Under the pieces are notes generated by a model, which did no database searches, was not told where the DNA came from, and worked only from the letters and a program-made list of their open reading frames with translations. A DNA stretch of 64,000 nt from Aphanomyces cochlioides (taxonomy: Eukaryota; Oomycota; Saprolegniomycetes; Saprolegniales; Verrucalvaceae), in the NCBI GenBank assembly GCA_019828595.1, contig JAHQRK010000020.1:620001-684000 (forward strand). The letters are read 5' to 3'. The position numbers and the translations under genes were made by a program. Positions 1 through 11,225 of the stretch are shown here, one piece after another; within the stretch, counting starts at the first letter, position 1; each line of letters begins with the position of its first letter.

Positions 1-702
1 AAAGCACTTGTGCATCATCTGTTCGGCCTGGTGGCTTCATGTGCGTGAATGTGCCAGCGTGTCCCTGCAACACTTGGCTGACTTTCTTCTCTTTCGAGTA
101 TAGTTGCATGTTGCCGTCAATGCGTCCACCTTCGCCAGCCGAAATACCCACAAGCAAAAGCCACTGATTGTCTGGGGACGTTTCGTAGCTGATGATTTGG
201 GTGTTTGGGCCTAGATTTGCATGGCGATCAAATTGTTTTTGTGGTGGGGAGTCGCCTTCAATACTCCAGTGGTACACAGCACCCGCCGTCACCAAGCCGA
301 TCGTGTTAGGCGTAATCCAGCGCCAAAACACAACAGGTTCGTTCATTTGATGCGTCTTCATCTTGGCGCGGAGTTCCATGTTGAAAATTTGAAGTTGAGG
401 GCCGGCGCGCAACGCAATCACTTTCGTGAGGGGGTTCATAATAGCAGCTTCAGCAGCAATCGGGCGGCGTTGGACATTGTTGCCAGCGGCCATATCGACG
501 ATCACCACGTTGGCTTGGCCATTGACTGTTTCGCACACCGTGATAAACTTGTCACTTTCCATCGCACACGTGCCAAATTTAACATACTCCAGATTGACTC
601 CCAAAGCCCCCAACTACATCCGTCATATATACACCATCATTGAGAGCAGAGAATACGTACATTGAGGACTTCTCCGAACGTAATCGGCAGATCGGCAGCC
701 AT
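1..702 (-). CDS. CHC1: Clathrin heavy chain, N-terminal part (runs off window)
   Basis: Forms the leg of the clathrin triskelion, which coats vesicles in endocytosis and Golgi-endosome traffic. The first 218 residues are visible, all from the N-terminal beta-propeller that binds adaptors. Conserved clathrin stretches can be read: MAADLPITFGEVLN at the start, then MESDKFI, RRPIAAEAAIMNP, KVIALRAG.LQIFN and MQLYSKEKKVSQ. Two exons are seen: 702-661 and 613 to the window edge. They are split by a 47-base intron that starts GTACGT and ends TAG, and joining them restores the family pattern (LN then LGALGVNLEY). The ATG at 702 is chosen because the protein begins there exactly as in other clathrins. 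The rest of the gene, about 1,500 residues, lies beyond position 1. Identification rests on sequence pattern known from the family. Confidence 0.93.
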
Positions 703-1266
703 CTTCCTCTTCGCTCTTGACCAGCCTTTTCGAAAATGACGTAGCTTTGGATCTCGCGTGTATTTTTATTGTACTTTCTCAATTTTCATTTGATTTCACT
801 ATACTCAATTAAAAAAAATAGAGCACATTCACTTAGAACCGCACACGCGGATCGCCTCCCTGTCATCCCTTATATATTCAAATACTGTATAAATAAATAC
901 CTTAAATATCCGATAGATTTTTTCAAATTTTTTTATACATTATTCTGATGTACTTTCTTTATAAATTAATTTCTTATATAAATGAATATGTTTATGAAAT
1001 GTGGTATATATATAGGGAGGTTTTCCTTTGACATGGGAAAGGGGCGTTTTGAAACGCCTTTTTTCCAACTCAATTTTTATTTTTCATGTTTATTTTTATT
1101 TTTTGTTTATTTTTATTTTTCGTTCCGTTTTTACAAGATGGACAGTACGAGCAGGATCGCCCTGTCCTATCACTGCTTGCCACGCCATGCTACGCTCCTG
1201 GAGCTCCCTGGACACGCGCACCCGACATGCATCCATATATACAATTAACATTCATTAACCTTCAAG
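703..1266. other. Intergenic, AT-rich, no gene seen
   Basis: Lies between the 3' end of the C69 peptidase gene and the 5' end of the clathrin gene, so it should hold the clathrin promoter. It is AT-rich from about 780 to 1130, with a run of repeated ttttatttt units near 1075-1125. Open frames here are low-complexity Phe-rich translations and are not believed. Confidence 0.6.
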
Positions 1267-3190
1267 CTACGGCAGTGCAAAGTACTCGTGTCGGCGGCGA
1301 TTGCGATATAGGACGCTTGCAGCAAGACCACAGCCAAATCCACCGACGAGCCATACGAATGAAGTGCCAACAGCGTAGCTGGTCTGGTCGCCACGCATAT
1401 CGACAGTACTTGGATTAGACCATTGCACGTAGTCGGTCTGGTTGAGCCACCATGCGGGATATCCTGGCGCATTCATCTTGCCTTCTGGCAGCGGGGTGAC
1501 ATATCCATCGCTGTACTTGGACACGAGTTTCCATGCCAAATCCCAACGCGCGCCCACAACCTTTTGGGCAAAGTCGCTGTAGACTGTTGTCAGGTTTTGC
1601 TGGCCTCGGTGGCTTTTGACAAGAGCGTACGCTTGGTTCTGGAACGACTCAATAAACGCATTCACATCTTGTCCGATCAAGTCGTAGCGCAAAGTGCGCC
1701 AATTATTGACCTACAAGAGCACGTTCATGAAAACACAGGACAGAGCATCCTAAACTTACGAAGTTGAAGGCCCACCATGCAGATCCAAGCTGGAATTGGC
1801 CTTGTTTGCCCGCATCGTCGTGGAAGGACTCGGGAAGTGACGTTTGAGCGCAAGAAAATGGAAGGAAGACAGTTCCGTGCGGCGCACTTTGTCCAAACCA
1901 AAGCGTTCCGTATTGAGCCTCATCCTCAGTGGCTTGATTTGCTTGGACAGCGTAGCTATACAGCGTTCGATGGACTGATATCGGATTCATCCAAGCACCA
2001 TGGACTCCAGGGCTGAAGCCAGAGTACCTCAATGGGTTGCCAAACGGTCCAGCCGCTAGGCCTTGCGTCAAGTCGTACTGCGTTCCTTGGTACTGATCTC
2101 GAAGCAGCTTCGTAATGTCATCAAGCGACACGGGTTGATCCACAGGGACAGAGAATGGATAGTCTGGAAAGGCGTTCATGTAGCCAAACGTTGCCGAGAC
2201 GTTGGCAGACGGCGCAAGCGTGCTGTAGATGCGCCACGTGCGTCCGTCCGTGTACAATACGAGTCCATGCGAGGTCGACGGCGGTGGCTTGGCGTACGCT
2301 GCTTTGAAGTTGAAGTCGCTGAAGGTTTCATTGTCCTACACAGCTGCATTTTAGAGAAAGCTTCGGGTCGAGTCTACCTTTGGAGTGTACCAGCCTTGGT
2401 CGATCGCCGTCGAGATGACATTGTCGGATGCGAGATACCAGTCGGGGTCGGCCAAGTTCATTTCTCCGATGGTGAAGTGGTTGGCAACGACAGCGACGTG
2501 GTCATCAGGTACTCGTTGGGCAGCCCAAATTGCTCCATGTCCACCAAAACCAGCCAAGATGTGAAAAATCCACACTTCGCCATAGCGATCCGTGATGCCC
2601 AACGCTTCAGAGTCATAGCCAGGATTGTCCGGCGTGCCGCCATATTCGCCGTAGAAACCATGGGCTTCGGCTAAAGCGCCCATGAGTTTGACAGCACATC
2701 GAGCGCTATCGCAACGCTCCATGGCGATACTTGTGAGCTCGCCAAGGCCAAACATGGCATGGCCGCCGGGAATGGACGTGGGCCAGCCAGTTGTCCTGGC
2801 ATTGCATGTGCTTTCGCCAATGGAGAGCTGGACTTGGTTGACGATGGCGTACTCTTGAGCGATGTAGCTGTACGTTGTCTCGACTTCTGGAATGTGTCCA
2901 AGCGGAATGGAATGGTTCTGGCCTGGTGCGGCAGCGTACTGGGGCGATCGCTCGACGGCAACGACGCGAGGATAGCCACCAGCTAGCTTGTAAACTGGGC
3001 GTTGCGATTGTGGGTCATGCTGCTTGGCTTGTATGACTACAAGGCGAAGGTCGGCTGTGTCCGTTCCAGCGTCGTCGTTATGTGTGACGATGGTCGATCC
3101 ATCAACGGTCGCTGCCTTGCCCACTGCAATCATCGTGCAAGCATCAGCGACAGCCGACGCCGCAGCCACGAGCCAAAGTCCAAGCTTCAT
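1267..3190 (-). CDS. Secreted C69-family dipeptidase with C-terminal membrane anchor
   Basis: Predicted cysteine-dependent dipeptidase of the PepD/C69 family (N-terminal nucleophile hydrolases). Three exons: 3190-2378, 2335-1760 and 1710-1267, with introns of 42 and 49 bases (GTAGAC..GTAG and GTAAGT..GTAG). They join in frame to 610 residues. Residues 1-17 form a hydrophobic signal peptide (MKLGLWLVAAASAVADA). It is followed directly by Cys18 in CTMIAVGKAAT.DGSTIV, the place where the family's mature N-terminal catalytic Cys sits. A THNDD motif follows, as in other C69 enzymes. Near the C-terminus a hydrophobic stretch (SFVWLVGGFGCGLAASVLY) is followed by RNRRRHEY, which suggests a single-pass type I anchor with a short cytosolic tail. 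This start was chosen for the signal peptide; the frame stays open further upstream without similarity. Likely acts at the cell surface or in the secretory path (inference). Confidence 0.87.
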
Positions 3191-3855
3191 GCAATTTGGA
3201 TTTTGAAAGAAGTTTATCGCAGAAGAAGAAAAGGCTTTGAAACGGCCGTGACCTCTCGCAGAGCCACAAAGCTTCGAGTACAAATCTTCCCAACCACACA
3301 CAGCCTTCAAATCCAAGCTGTGCTTCGAACCATGGCTTGTAGCCGACGCTTGAACCTTTGGGTTTACTCCTCTCGATTGTCCAACACGACAAACGCCACT
3401 GGAGACAAACCCAAGGTCATGATGTAAATCGAGCATTCCGTCGATTCCATTGTGGAGCTTCTTGCTCTGTCCTTGACCACAGCACGCTGGGAGATTTGAC
3501 ATTGGAAGACGCAAAAAATGCTGACAGGCGGCATACCACATCCACTCCCAAGGCCGAATCCTGCATCCAGTTGGATTTCTTGATTGAGAATGTCCAACAC
3601 GACTAATGCAGTAGTAAATGGAATAGTGCCATCGTCTTCTGATGCATCACTTTGTTTCGCGACTGGTGTTCTACTTCAGCTAATGGTCCGTGTTCGTTCG
3701 CTTGCTCCTGCTTTGCGGCATGACTCAAACCTGAAGATCCACATGAGAGCAGTAGAGCCGGGAGAGCAGAGCGTATACGCAGAGGAGCACCAACTGAAAG
3801 AGATCAAGAGGGACGACCCTGCCATGTCCATGTCTTTTATTTTTCGGAGTTTATT
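3191..3855. other. Intergenic region upstream of the dipeptidase gene
   Basis: No supported gene. The 5' region of the dipeptidase gene must lie at the left end. A short element, tccaacacgac, occurs near 3380 and again near 3592. Several overlapping open frames exist on both strands, but none has recognisable domains or consistent splice structure. Confidence 0.45.
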
Positions 3856-4298
3856 ATATGGAGTACGAAAGATGCATTGGATACACTCATTTGTCCTCCG
3901 AGTTGACTCGATGACAGACGACTTGGTTAAATATCGGAGAACGAGTGGGCTTGCTCATGCCCAAGGGATACACGCCACTCGATGGGACTCGATCCAGGAC
4001 AGTCGCCAGAGGAAGGCGACATAGATCTAAAATATCATTTTGCTGGTTGTGACCCACGGCCATTTTCCCATGAGATGTGATGGGATGGATCGTGATGGCA
4101 TACCACCCACCTGTCTACTCCTAGGGGTCGACCGACATCCGACGATGGTCGTCGTCATTTCCTTCATGCCACCACGAGTGTGGTATGATCCCCTCGCTCT
4201 ACATGTCTTGCCGCGTTGCGATAGCTATCCACGTCATCTGCGTTCGTGTCGACTTGGATGAAAAACCAGTGTAACCAATGCATCTTGTGTTAGTCCAT

Positions 4299-5552
4299 TT
4301 ATGCAGATCCTACGCTAGCGTTGTCGCTCATCCTCGAGTGGTCTTTGTTGAGATCGCTGTTTCTCGCTGGACGTAACTGGTCTTGATATCGCTGGTCTTC
4401 AGACAGCAGGCCATCACGTAAGTGATCATGATCATGCACAACGATCGGCGTGACCTGCGACTTTGACGAGACGCCAATCGACCACCACAGATTACCCACA
4501 AGGAGAGGGAGACTCCACAAGGTACTCGTAAGAAATACCAAGAAGTAAATCACCGCCGACAAGTGCACGTCCAATGCCTCATCAGCTCGTGCGCCAATCA
4601 CGTCGTCTTCCACCATGTCTTCAACCACATCTTCTTCTTCCCCCATTTCTTGTACAACACTCGTGGGGCCGTACGTGAGCGCAGTGCTGATGGAATGACC
4701 AGGATGAAATGCAACAAAGAGGTTTCCCATGTGTGGCGGCGGGATGTGAACAAGGTCATCCATGTGCTCGCTCCTAGACGACAGACGTGAGAAAATGTCC
4801 ACGTGGAGAGGGGGGGATCACCACACGTCACAAAAGTTGCAAAATGCAGCGCGAGCAGCCATGCGGATACATCCGTTTCGGTCATTCATGGCTTCATGCA
4901 ATAAATCTCTGAGGCGGTCGAAATAAGGCTCTAGCTCCGGTTTCGTCCACGACCCGAGGACAATACCCACTTGCCTTAACACGAGGCACCGAACGCTCAC
5001 TACAACAACATCAATCTATGGATCAGAAGTCACCATCCTACCTGACTGGCACGCATGATAATACTCGAGCATGGGCAGCAAGTCGTACCGAGACATACTT
5101 GACATTGGTCAAGGCACGTCTCAGCGGACTGCCATAGCATCTGGTCGACCAGCTTTGACTTGGGCAAGCTCGGGTTCGCCAATTTTTCTTCGATCGAGCG
5201 TCGTCGCATCTTCCGGCCCGCGTTCAGCAGGGGAACCACAACTTGGTCCGCAAATGGGCGAAATGAGACGCCCAACGTCATCACAAACATGACCAGCAGC
5301 GTGCACGTCATCTTGATCGTCTCCGTATGCCACGACGGCAACAGGTTTTCAGCCATCGGGGCCTACACAATCCATGAGCGTCGACATGGATGGACACACG
5401 CTCACCGCCAGTGGAAGCAATACATCCACAGACACTGCGTCTTTTGAGTTGCGCGTAGTTTCTTCAAACGTGTCGAGCACGGCCTTCAATGCCGGCTTCT
5501 TGGCGAACACCCAAGCCTCTCGCGAGGACAGAGTCTCGCAACAGGCAGAAAT
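4299..5552 (-). pseudogene. CLASP-like TOG-domain gene, left-arm copy, broken
   Basis: Mirror image of the right-arm copy. Probable exons in gene order are 5552-5406, 5362-5042 and 4999-4299. The product resembles the CLASP N-terminal TOG (HEAT-repeat) domain, which binds tubulin in microtubule-stabilising proteins. It has the same frameshift (near 5111) and the same in-frame TGA (4818-4820) as the other arm. See the right-arm entry for domain detail. The two copies share the central spacer, so any promoter for both would lie in 5553-6241. Confidence 0.6.
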
Positions 5553-5829
5553 CTACACAGCGGTGGTGAATACGACGTGTCGTCCACACGGCGAGCGTGC
5601 CTTGGTGGATAAGCATTTAGCAGTCATTGTCGTCAGTCAACTTGAAATCGAAAATAACGCAGCGCCACAGAAGCAAATTCGAAGCGCCTCGTCCGTCGCA
5701 TGACAGAAAACACTGTATCCCATCCGAGGGAACACGCAATCGCTCCATGAAAAATACGCTGCATCACACATAGACCCATATCACTGACCTAAATAGGAAG
5801 ATGAGTGCGATCCCTTTCATGTCTTACCA

Positions 5830-5964
5830 CTCCATGGAGTAATCCGCCGCTTCATCTTGTCATGGCGTGACAGGCTTTCCACAAAATATGACCAACATTC
5901 GACCACCAATGTTGGTTGCAGATTTCAAAAATTGCGAAAAAGTGCGCGAGGTGGCGGCGGATCA
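5830..5964. other. Palindrome spacer
   Basis: Unique 135-base centre between the inverted arms. It contains a small internal inverted motif (gaccaacattcg / ccaccaatgttggttg). If the TOG genes are transcribed, this spacer and the flanking inner arm ends form the shared divergent promoter region. Confidence 0.8.
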
Positions 5965-6241
5965 TGGTAAGACATGAAAGGGATCGCACTCATCTTCCTA
6001 TTTAGGTCAGTGATATGGGTCTATGTGTGATGCAGCGTATTTTTCATGGAGCGATTGCGTGTTCCCTCGGATGGGATACAGTGTTTTCTGTCATGCGACG
6101 GACGAGGCGCTTCGAATTTGCTTCTGTGGCGCTGCGTTATTTTCGATTTCAAGTTGACTGACGACAATGACTGCTAAATGCTTATCCACCAAGGCACGCT
6201 CGCCGTGTGGACGACACGTCGTATTCACCACCGCTGTGTAG

Positions 6242-7495
6242 ATTTCTGCCTGTTGCGAGACTCTGTCCTCGCGAGAGGCTTGGGTGTTCGCCAAGAAGCC
6301 GGCATTGAAGGCCGTGCTCGACACGTTTGAAGAAACTACGCGCAACTCAAAAGACGCAGTGTCTGTGGATGTATTGCTTCCACTGGCGGTGAGCGTGTGT
6401 CCATCCATGTCGACGCTCATGGATTGTGTAGGCCCCGATGGCTGAAAACCTGTTGCCGTCGTGGCATACGGAGACGATCAAGATGACGTGCACGCTGCTG
6501 GTCATGTTTGTGATGACGTTGGGCGTCTCATTTCGCCCATTTGCGGACCAAGTTGTGGTTCCCCTGCTGAACGCGGGCCGGAAGATGCGACGACGCTCGA
6601 TCGAAGAAAAATTGGCGAACCCGAGCTTGCCCAAGTCAAAGCTGGTCGACCAGATGCTATGGCAGTCCGCTGAGACGTGCCTTGACCAATGTCAAGCATG
6701 TCTCGGTACGACTTGCTGCCCATGCTCGAGTATTATCATGCGTGCCAGTCAGGTAGGATGGTGACTTCTGATCCATAGATTGATGTTGTTGTAGTGAGCG
6801 TTCGGTGCCTCGTGTTAAGGCAAGTGGGTATTGTCCTCGGGTCGTGGACGAAACCGGAGCTAGAGCCTTATTTCGACCGCCTCAGAGATTTATTGCATGA
6901 AGCCATGAATGACCGAAACGGATGTATCCGCATGGCTGCTCGCGCTGCATTTTGCAACTTTTGTGACGTGTGGTGATCCCCCCCTCTCCACGTGGACATT
7001 TTCTCACGTCTGTCGTCTAGGAGCGAGCACATGGATGACCTTGTTCACATCCCGCCGCCACACATGGGAAACCTCTTTGTTGCATTTCATCCTGGTCATT
7101 CCATCAGCACTGCGCTCACGTACGGCCCCACGAGTGTTGTACAAGAAATGGGGGAAGAAGAAGATGTGGTTGAAGACATGGTGGAAGACGACGTGATTGG
7201 CGCACGAGCTGATGAGGCATTGGACGTGCACTTGTCGGCGGTGATTTACTTCTTGGTATTTCTTACGAGTACCTTGTGGAGTCTCCCTCTCCTTGTGGGT
7301 AATCTGTGGTGGTCGATTGGCGTCTCGTCAAAGTCGCAGGTCACGCCGATCGTTGTGCATGATCATGATCACTTACGTGATGGCCTGCTGTCTGAAGACC
7401 AGCGATATCAAGACCAGTTACGTCCAGCGAGAAACAGCGATCTCAACAAAGACCACTCGAGGATGAGCGACAACGCTAGCGTAGGATCTGCATAA
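6242..7495 (+). pseudogene. CLASP-like TOG-domain gene, right-arm copy, broken
   Basis: Probable exons are 6242-6388, 6432-6752 and 6795-7495, with introns GTGAGC..GTAG and GTAGGA..GTAG. The HEAT-repeat pattern fits CLASP-type TOG domains: LLPSWHTETIKMTCTLL, then FADQVVVPLLN, SAETCL, YDLLPMLEYYHACQS, VRCLVLRQVGIVLGSW, LRDLLHEAMNDRN and MAARAAFCNFCDVW. Two lesions break it. A one-base frameshift near 6682 (the frame of SAETCL must shift to reach NVKHVSRYDLL), and an in-frame TGA at 6974-6976 before HVDIFSRLSS. After the TGA the frame stays open for about 170 residues. That part has an acidic run (EEEDVVEDMVEDD) and a strong hydrophobic stretch near VIYFLVFLTSTLWSLPLLV, so the ancestral protein may have had a membrane segment. 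The 5' end is not resolved. No alternative splicing that removes the TGA was found by eye. Confidence 0.6.
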
Positions 7496-7741
7496 ATGGA
7501 CTAACACAAGATGCATTGGTTACACTGGTTTTTCATCCAAGTCGACACGAACGCAGATGACGTGGATAGCTATCGCAACGCGGCAAGACATGTAGAGCGA
7601 GGGGATCATACCACACTCGTGGCGTGTATTCCTTGAACATGAGCTAGCCCACTCGTTCTCCGATATCTAACCAAGTCGTCTGTCATCGAGTCAACTCGGA
7701 GGACAAGCCCGAGCTTCGAATGCATCTTTCGTACTCCATAT

Positions 7742-7904
7742 GAACAGATCCAAGGCTGACAGGATCATTACTCTGGTGGCACTATCTGACATGTTGTCAA
7801 ATGGATCCAAGAGTATTCGATAACATTTTTGACCTCAGATACGATGGCTAGAAGATTATAAAAGCTTCAACTAGCATGTGATGATAGTATAAACATGACT
7901 TTCT
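7742..7904. other. Short intergenic gap
   Basis: Between the palindrome and the 3' end of the phosphatase gene. Nothing recognised. Confidence 0.5.
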
Positions 7905-10900
7905 CTACTCCTGCAAGCGAACATCGACTACTTGGAACCCTTCCAAAAACTCCTTGTAGCTAATTTTGCCGTCACCGTCCGAGTCCAAATGGGCCAACAG
8001 CGCGTCAATTTGGTCTTCCGTGAGCGGATTGTCCATGATGGCATTGAATGTCGAGATACCCGCTCGGAATTCTTCCATTGAGATCTGGCCAGAATTGTCC
8101 GAGTCGAAGATACGGAATGCCGCGCGAATGTGGATGCGATGCTGGTAAAACATGTTAGACACTTGTTGCAGCACGGATTGCTGCCACGTCATGTCGCCCT
8201 TTTCAAGCGCCGCTTGTTCATTTGCATCCTTGACTGTAAACGCCGCGAGGAATTCCTTGTAGTCGATCGTGTTGCCGCCATCAAGGTCGACGGCGCCCAT
8301 GATCTTTTCCAGCAACTCGGGGGAGTAATTCAAGCCGAGGCCAGTAAGTGCTTCAAAGAATTCTTCCTTTTGCAGCACACCGTCGCGATTTGTGTCGAAT
8401 CGATGAAAGTTGTCGAGGAGCGATCCATCAAGGGCAAAAAACGCTTTGCCAATCGCCACCAGGGCGGCCATTGTCTCTTCATCCAAGTCTTGCTGCATGA
8501 AATTAGTCATAAGTGTGCAAAATGTTAGAAATACCTTTGGCGCAGGCGTGAGAGATGCAGCACGCTCGGATGTTTTGCGGACTAACTTCGACGGCGCAGA
8601 AAGCGATTGCACTGGAGCTGGTGGCGCCGATAAGAAGCTCTGTGAGTTGGCTTGGCGGACATCTGTGAAGATGACTTCGAAGCGCGAGACAAATTCTTTG
8701 AAATCCAAGCGGCCATCGTCATTTGTATCGGCCGTGCGCATCAATTCAAACATCTACCACGGAAATATCAGTAAGAATTCCAAGGAGGACAATGCCAACT
8801 TGTTGATCCGACAGCCCCGTGTCCATCTTCTTAAGAATATTCATAAATTCATCGTACTCAATCGTGCCACTGTCATCAGTGTCAAAAACTTTGAATGCCT
8901 ACGACAGCTGTAGTTCTCAAATTAGTTCCACCATCTCGTACCTGTTCAATGCTACCAGCACCCATGGCTCGGTAAAGTTTCTTGCAAATGGTGGAAATGA
9001 TGCTTTCTTGCCAGCCTGAGGCATCCACGGCGGGATTTTCAATGCGGTAGCGCGACAAAAACCTACAAACCATGAGCTATCATTGAAAATCAGACGCTAC
9101 TTGGAATAGTTGATCGAATTGTCTGGCTCGAGATCAGCAAGTTTGGTTTGATAAAGCAAGAAGGGTAAATCCATGCCCAAAATGCTCTTGAGGGCTTCGG
9201 CCCAGACCAAACGTGGAACAGTGCCTTTGCTTTCGTTCTCGTGCTGGGTAAAATACCAAAAGAGATCGGCTTTGTGGTCGCAAATGCGCTCAGCGATCAT
9301 GCGAAGAGCGTCACCCTCGAGGTTTTCTTGCAGCTTGGCTTGTTCATCTTCAGGCGTTTCCCATTCGGATTCATTGAGTGGGTTGCCGTAGAATTGCTGG
9401 ATTTCAGGTTGGAGGTCGCTTCCAAGTGTTAAAAATGCCCCCTTGTTCATCTGAGTGCCGCAGTATCGCGACGCGGAAAACAGAGTGATCAATCGTCCTC
9501 CGTGCAAGACATCATAGCCTTCTGGGACGCATTCATGCGATCGTATAACCTATTAGAATTATGGTCTCCAATGCAATAATACAATTTTATAGTACCAGAG
9601 CGACACGGTTCACAGCGCAAAAGTTGTTGGTGACTTCATGGCCAAATTCAGTACCAGCACCACGTTCCGATGGTTGGCGGCCCTATGTGAATGCATTAGA
9701 TTTGTCCAGGCGGCTCATTTATTTACCGCAATCGTACGGGGATCACTCCAGAGCATATCTTCAAAAATTTTGTCTTCAAAGCCCGACTGGTGAAGCGGTG
9801 GTTCGCGTTTTCGATTGATAGCTTTGATGTGTGCCAACGTAACATTATCGCAGGAGAAGAGGCCACCATGGACCACGAATATCTTCTTGAGCACCAACGC
9901 GCAGAGCGGCAGACAGTCGAAAAAGGCTTGGAACGAATCGTAGACAACACTAGCGCGGCAAGGATCGCCTTCCAACGTGCCGTCGTATTTTGCCCACACT
10001 TCTTCTTCAAATCCCATCCAGGAGTTTTGATTGCGAGACTCATGGTTTCCACGGTTGAGGTAGACACCTTCAGGATAGAGAAGTTTGAAGCACAGCAATG
10101 TCATCATAACCTAAAGGAATTCACTGAGAAACACAGTAAGTCAAGATGCAATTTACCTCAACGCCGTAAGCGCCACGATCGACAAAGTCGCCATTGAACA
10201 AATATTTATTCTTCGTCGATGGAAGACCATTCGTCGTGAAAATCGTAAACAAATCCTACGAGGACATCAATTTCACCCGGGAGAGCGCCAATGCACCTTC
10301 AGTTGACCGTGGATGTCGCCCACGACTGTGAGCTTTTCATTTTCTCCAACAGATATTTCTTGGAGCGTTGGGAGTGGGGCAAAGACTTTCTTGGCTTCTG
10401 TCAGCACTTCCATCACATATCTATAGACAGTCGACGAGTCAGAAACGACTTAGCTAGACAAATAGTACTTTGAATGGAGAATCGTGCCCTTCTTAAATTG
10501 CTCCAACATATCGAGGACGTTGTGCAATCGCAGTGGGAATTCCAAGCGAGGGCCAGAGTAATCATCCGTGACAGATGATACACTGTGTGAGATTTTGAAC
10601 CCAGAATCCTTCGACTAGAGAAATAGAGAGATTAGCTTTCAAGTAGAGGATAAACAAGCGTACACTTTGCTTGGCCAAGAGAGATAACGCTTGGGAGGCC
10701 GACTTTGTCTTCTCGGCGCGCTTCATGTTAAGTTGTTCCTGGTTGTTGTCGAGCATGTTCCACATCGTGGAAAGCACCACTGTGGTAAACTAATCAACGC
10801 TCAGTATGCTCATAAAGTAAGGAGGGTGTCCTACTGCAATGACCGTCTTGCGTCGACGCCAGACCGACTGGATAATGACAGCCGCAGCATCTTCTGCAGT

Positions 10901-11225
10901 ATAAGGCTAGGACAAGCGTCAGACTCAATCATCTTCACCAAAATCCAGTGAATACCTTGAGATTTTCTTCACGGACATAAATCCCATGCAGCGGGCGGCA
11001 TTTAAAATGTTGCTGGCCATCGTCGCTGATGCCGTCGCAATCCCCCATGGGACGGTTCAACTCGACGCCAATCAATGCACTTCGCGTCTCCGGAACATAT
11101 TTCACAACCTACAAGACACACTTAGCCTCTACCCAGAGCGAAGCTACGCATACGCCAGCGTGCTTGCCAAAGACTAGCACGGGGAGCCCGACAGCAACTT
11201 CGATATGTTCGTCATCGACGCTCAT
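7905..11225 (-). CDS. CAP-Gly / IQ / PPEF-type Ser/Thr phosphatase with six EF-hands
   Basis: Calcium-linked protein phosphatase. Fourteen exons join to 912 residues: 11225-11154, 11108-10956, 10906-10835, 10789-10664, 10614-10469, 10420-10297, 10255-10157, 10110-9727, 9682-9596, 9549-9101, 9062-8942, 8898-8800, 8753-8535, 8492-7905. Introns are 35-53 bases, GT-AG. Domains in order: CAP-Gly (about residues 8-72, with [13 protein letters not shown] and [11 protein letters not shown]); IQ motif (about 80-97, [16 protein letters not shown]); PP2A-like catalytic core with GDIHGQ (224-229), GDFVDRG (253-259), GNHE (285-288), VVHGG and RSHE; then six EF-hands with loops [60 protein letters not shown] and [12 protein letters not shown]. 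All metal-binding motifs of the phosphatase are present. PPEF proteins usually have an IQ motif, the phosphatase and two or three EF-hands. The CAP-Gly domain suggests microtubule or EB-type partner binding (inference). Confidence 0.9.

Larger units (their letters stand above)
3856..7741. repeat. Large palindrome: two 1,658-base near-identical inverted arms plus diverged outer flanks
   Basis: Arm 4172-5829 is the reverse complement of arm 5965-7622, centred at 5897 with a 135-base unique spacer (5830-5964). I found a single mismatch while comparing them (5097 against 6697). Outside the arms the inverted similarity goes on: 3856-3978 matches 7623-7741 in reverse, but with clearly lower identity (roughly 85-90% by eye). 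About 193 bases (3979-4171) exist only on the left side. Each arm carries one copy of a TOG-domain gene, pointing outwards from the centre. Confidence 0.95.

Noticed and set aside
982..1418. Overlapping plus-strand frames rich in Phe and Ile
   Set aside because: Translations of a T-rich simple-sequence stretch and of the 3' end of the dipeptidase gene on the other strand.
2351..3541. Longer start for the C69 peptidase (up to 3541)
   Set aside because: The extra N-terminal residues show no similarity and would bury the signal peptide and the catalytic Cys that must become N-terminal.
5374..6420. Mirror-image 109-codon frames on the inner part of both palindrome arms
   Set aside because: They are antisense to the first exons of the TOG gene, appear twice only because of the palindrome, and lack protein-family features.
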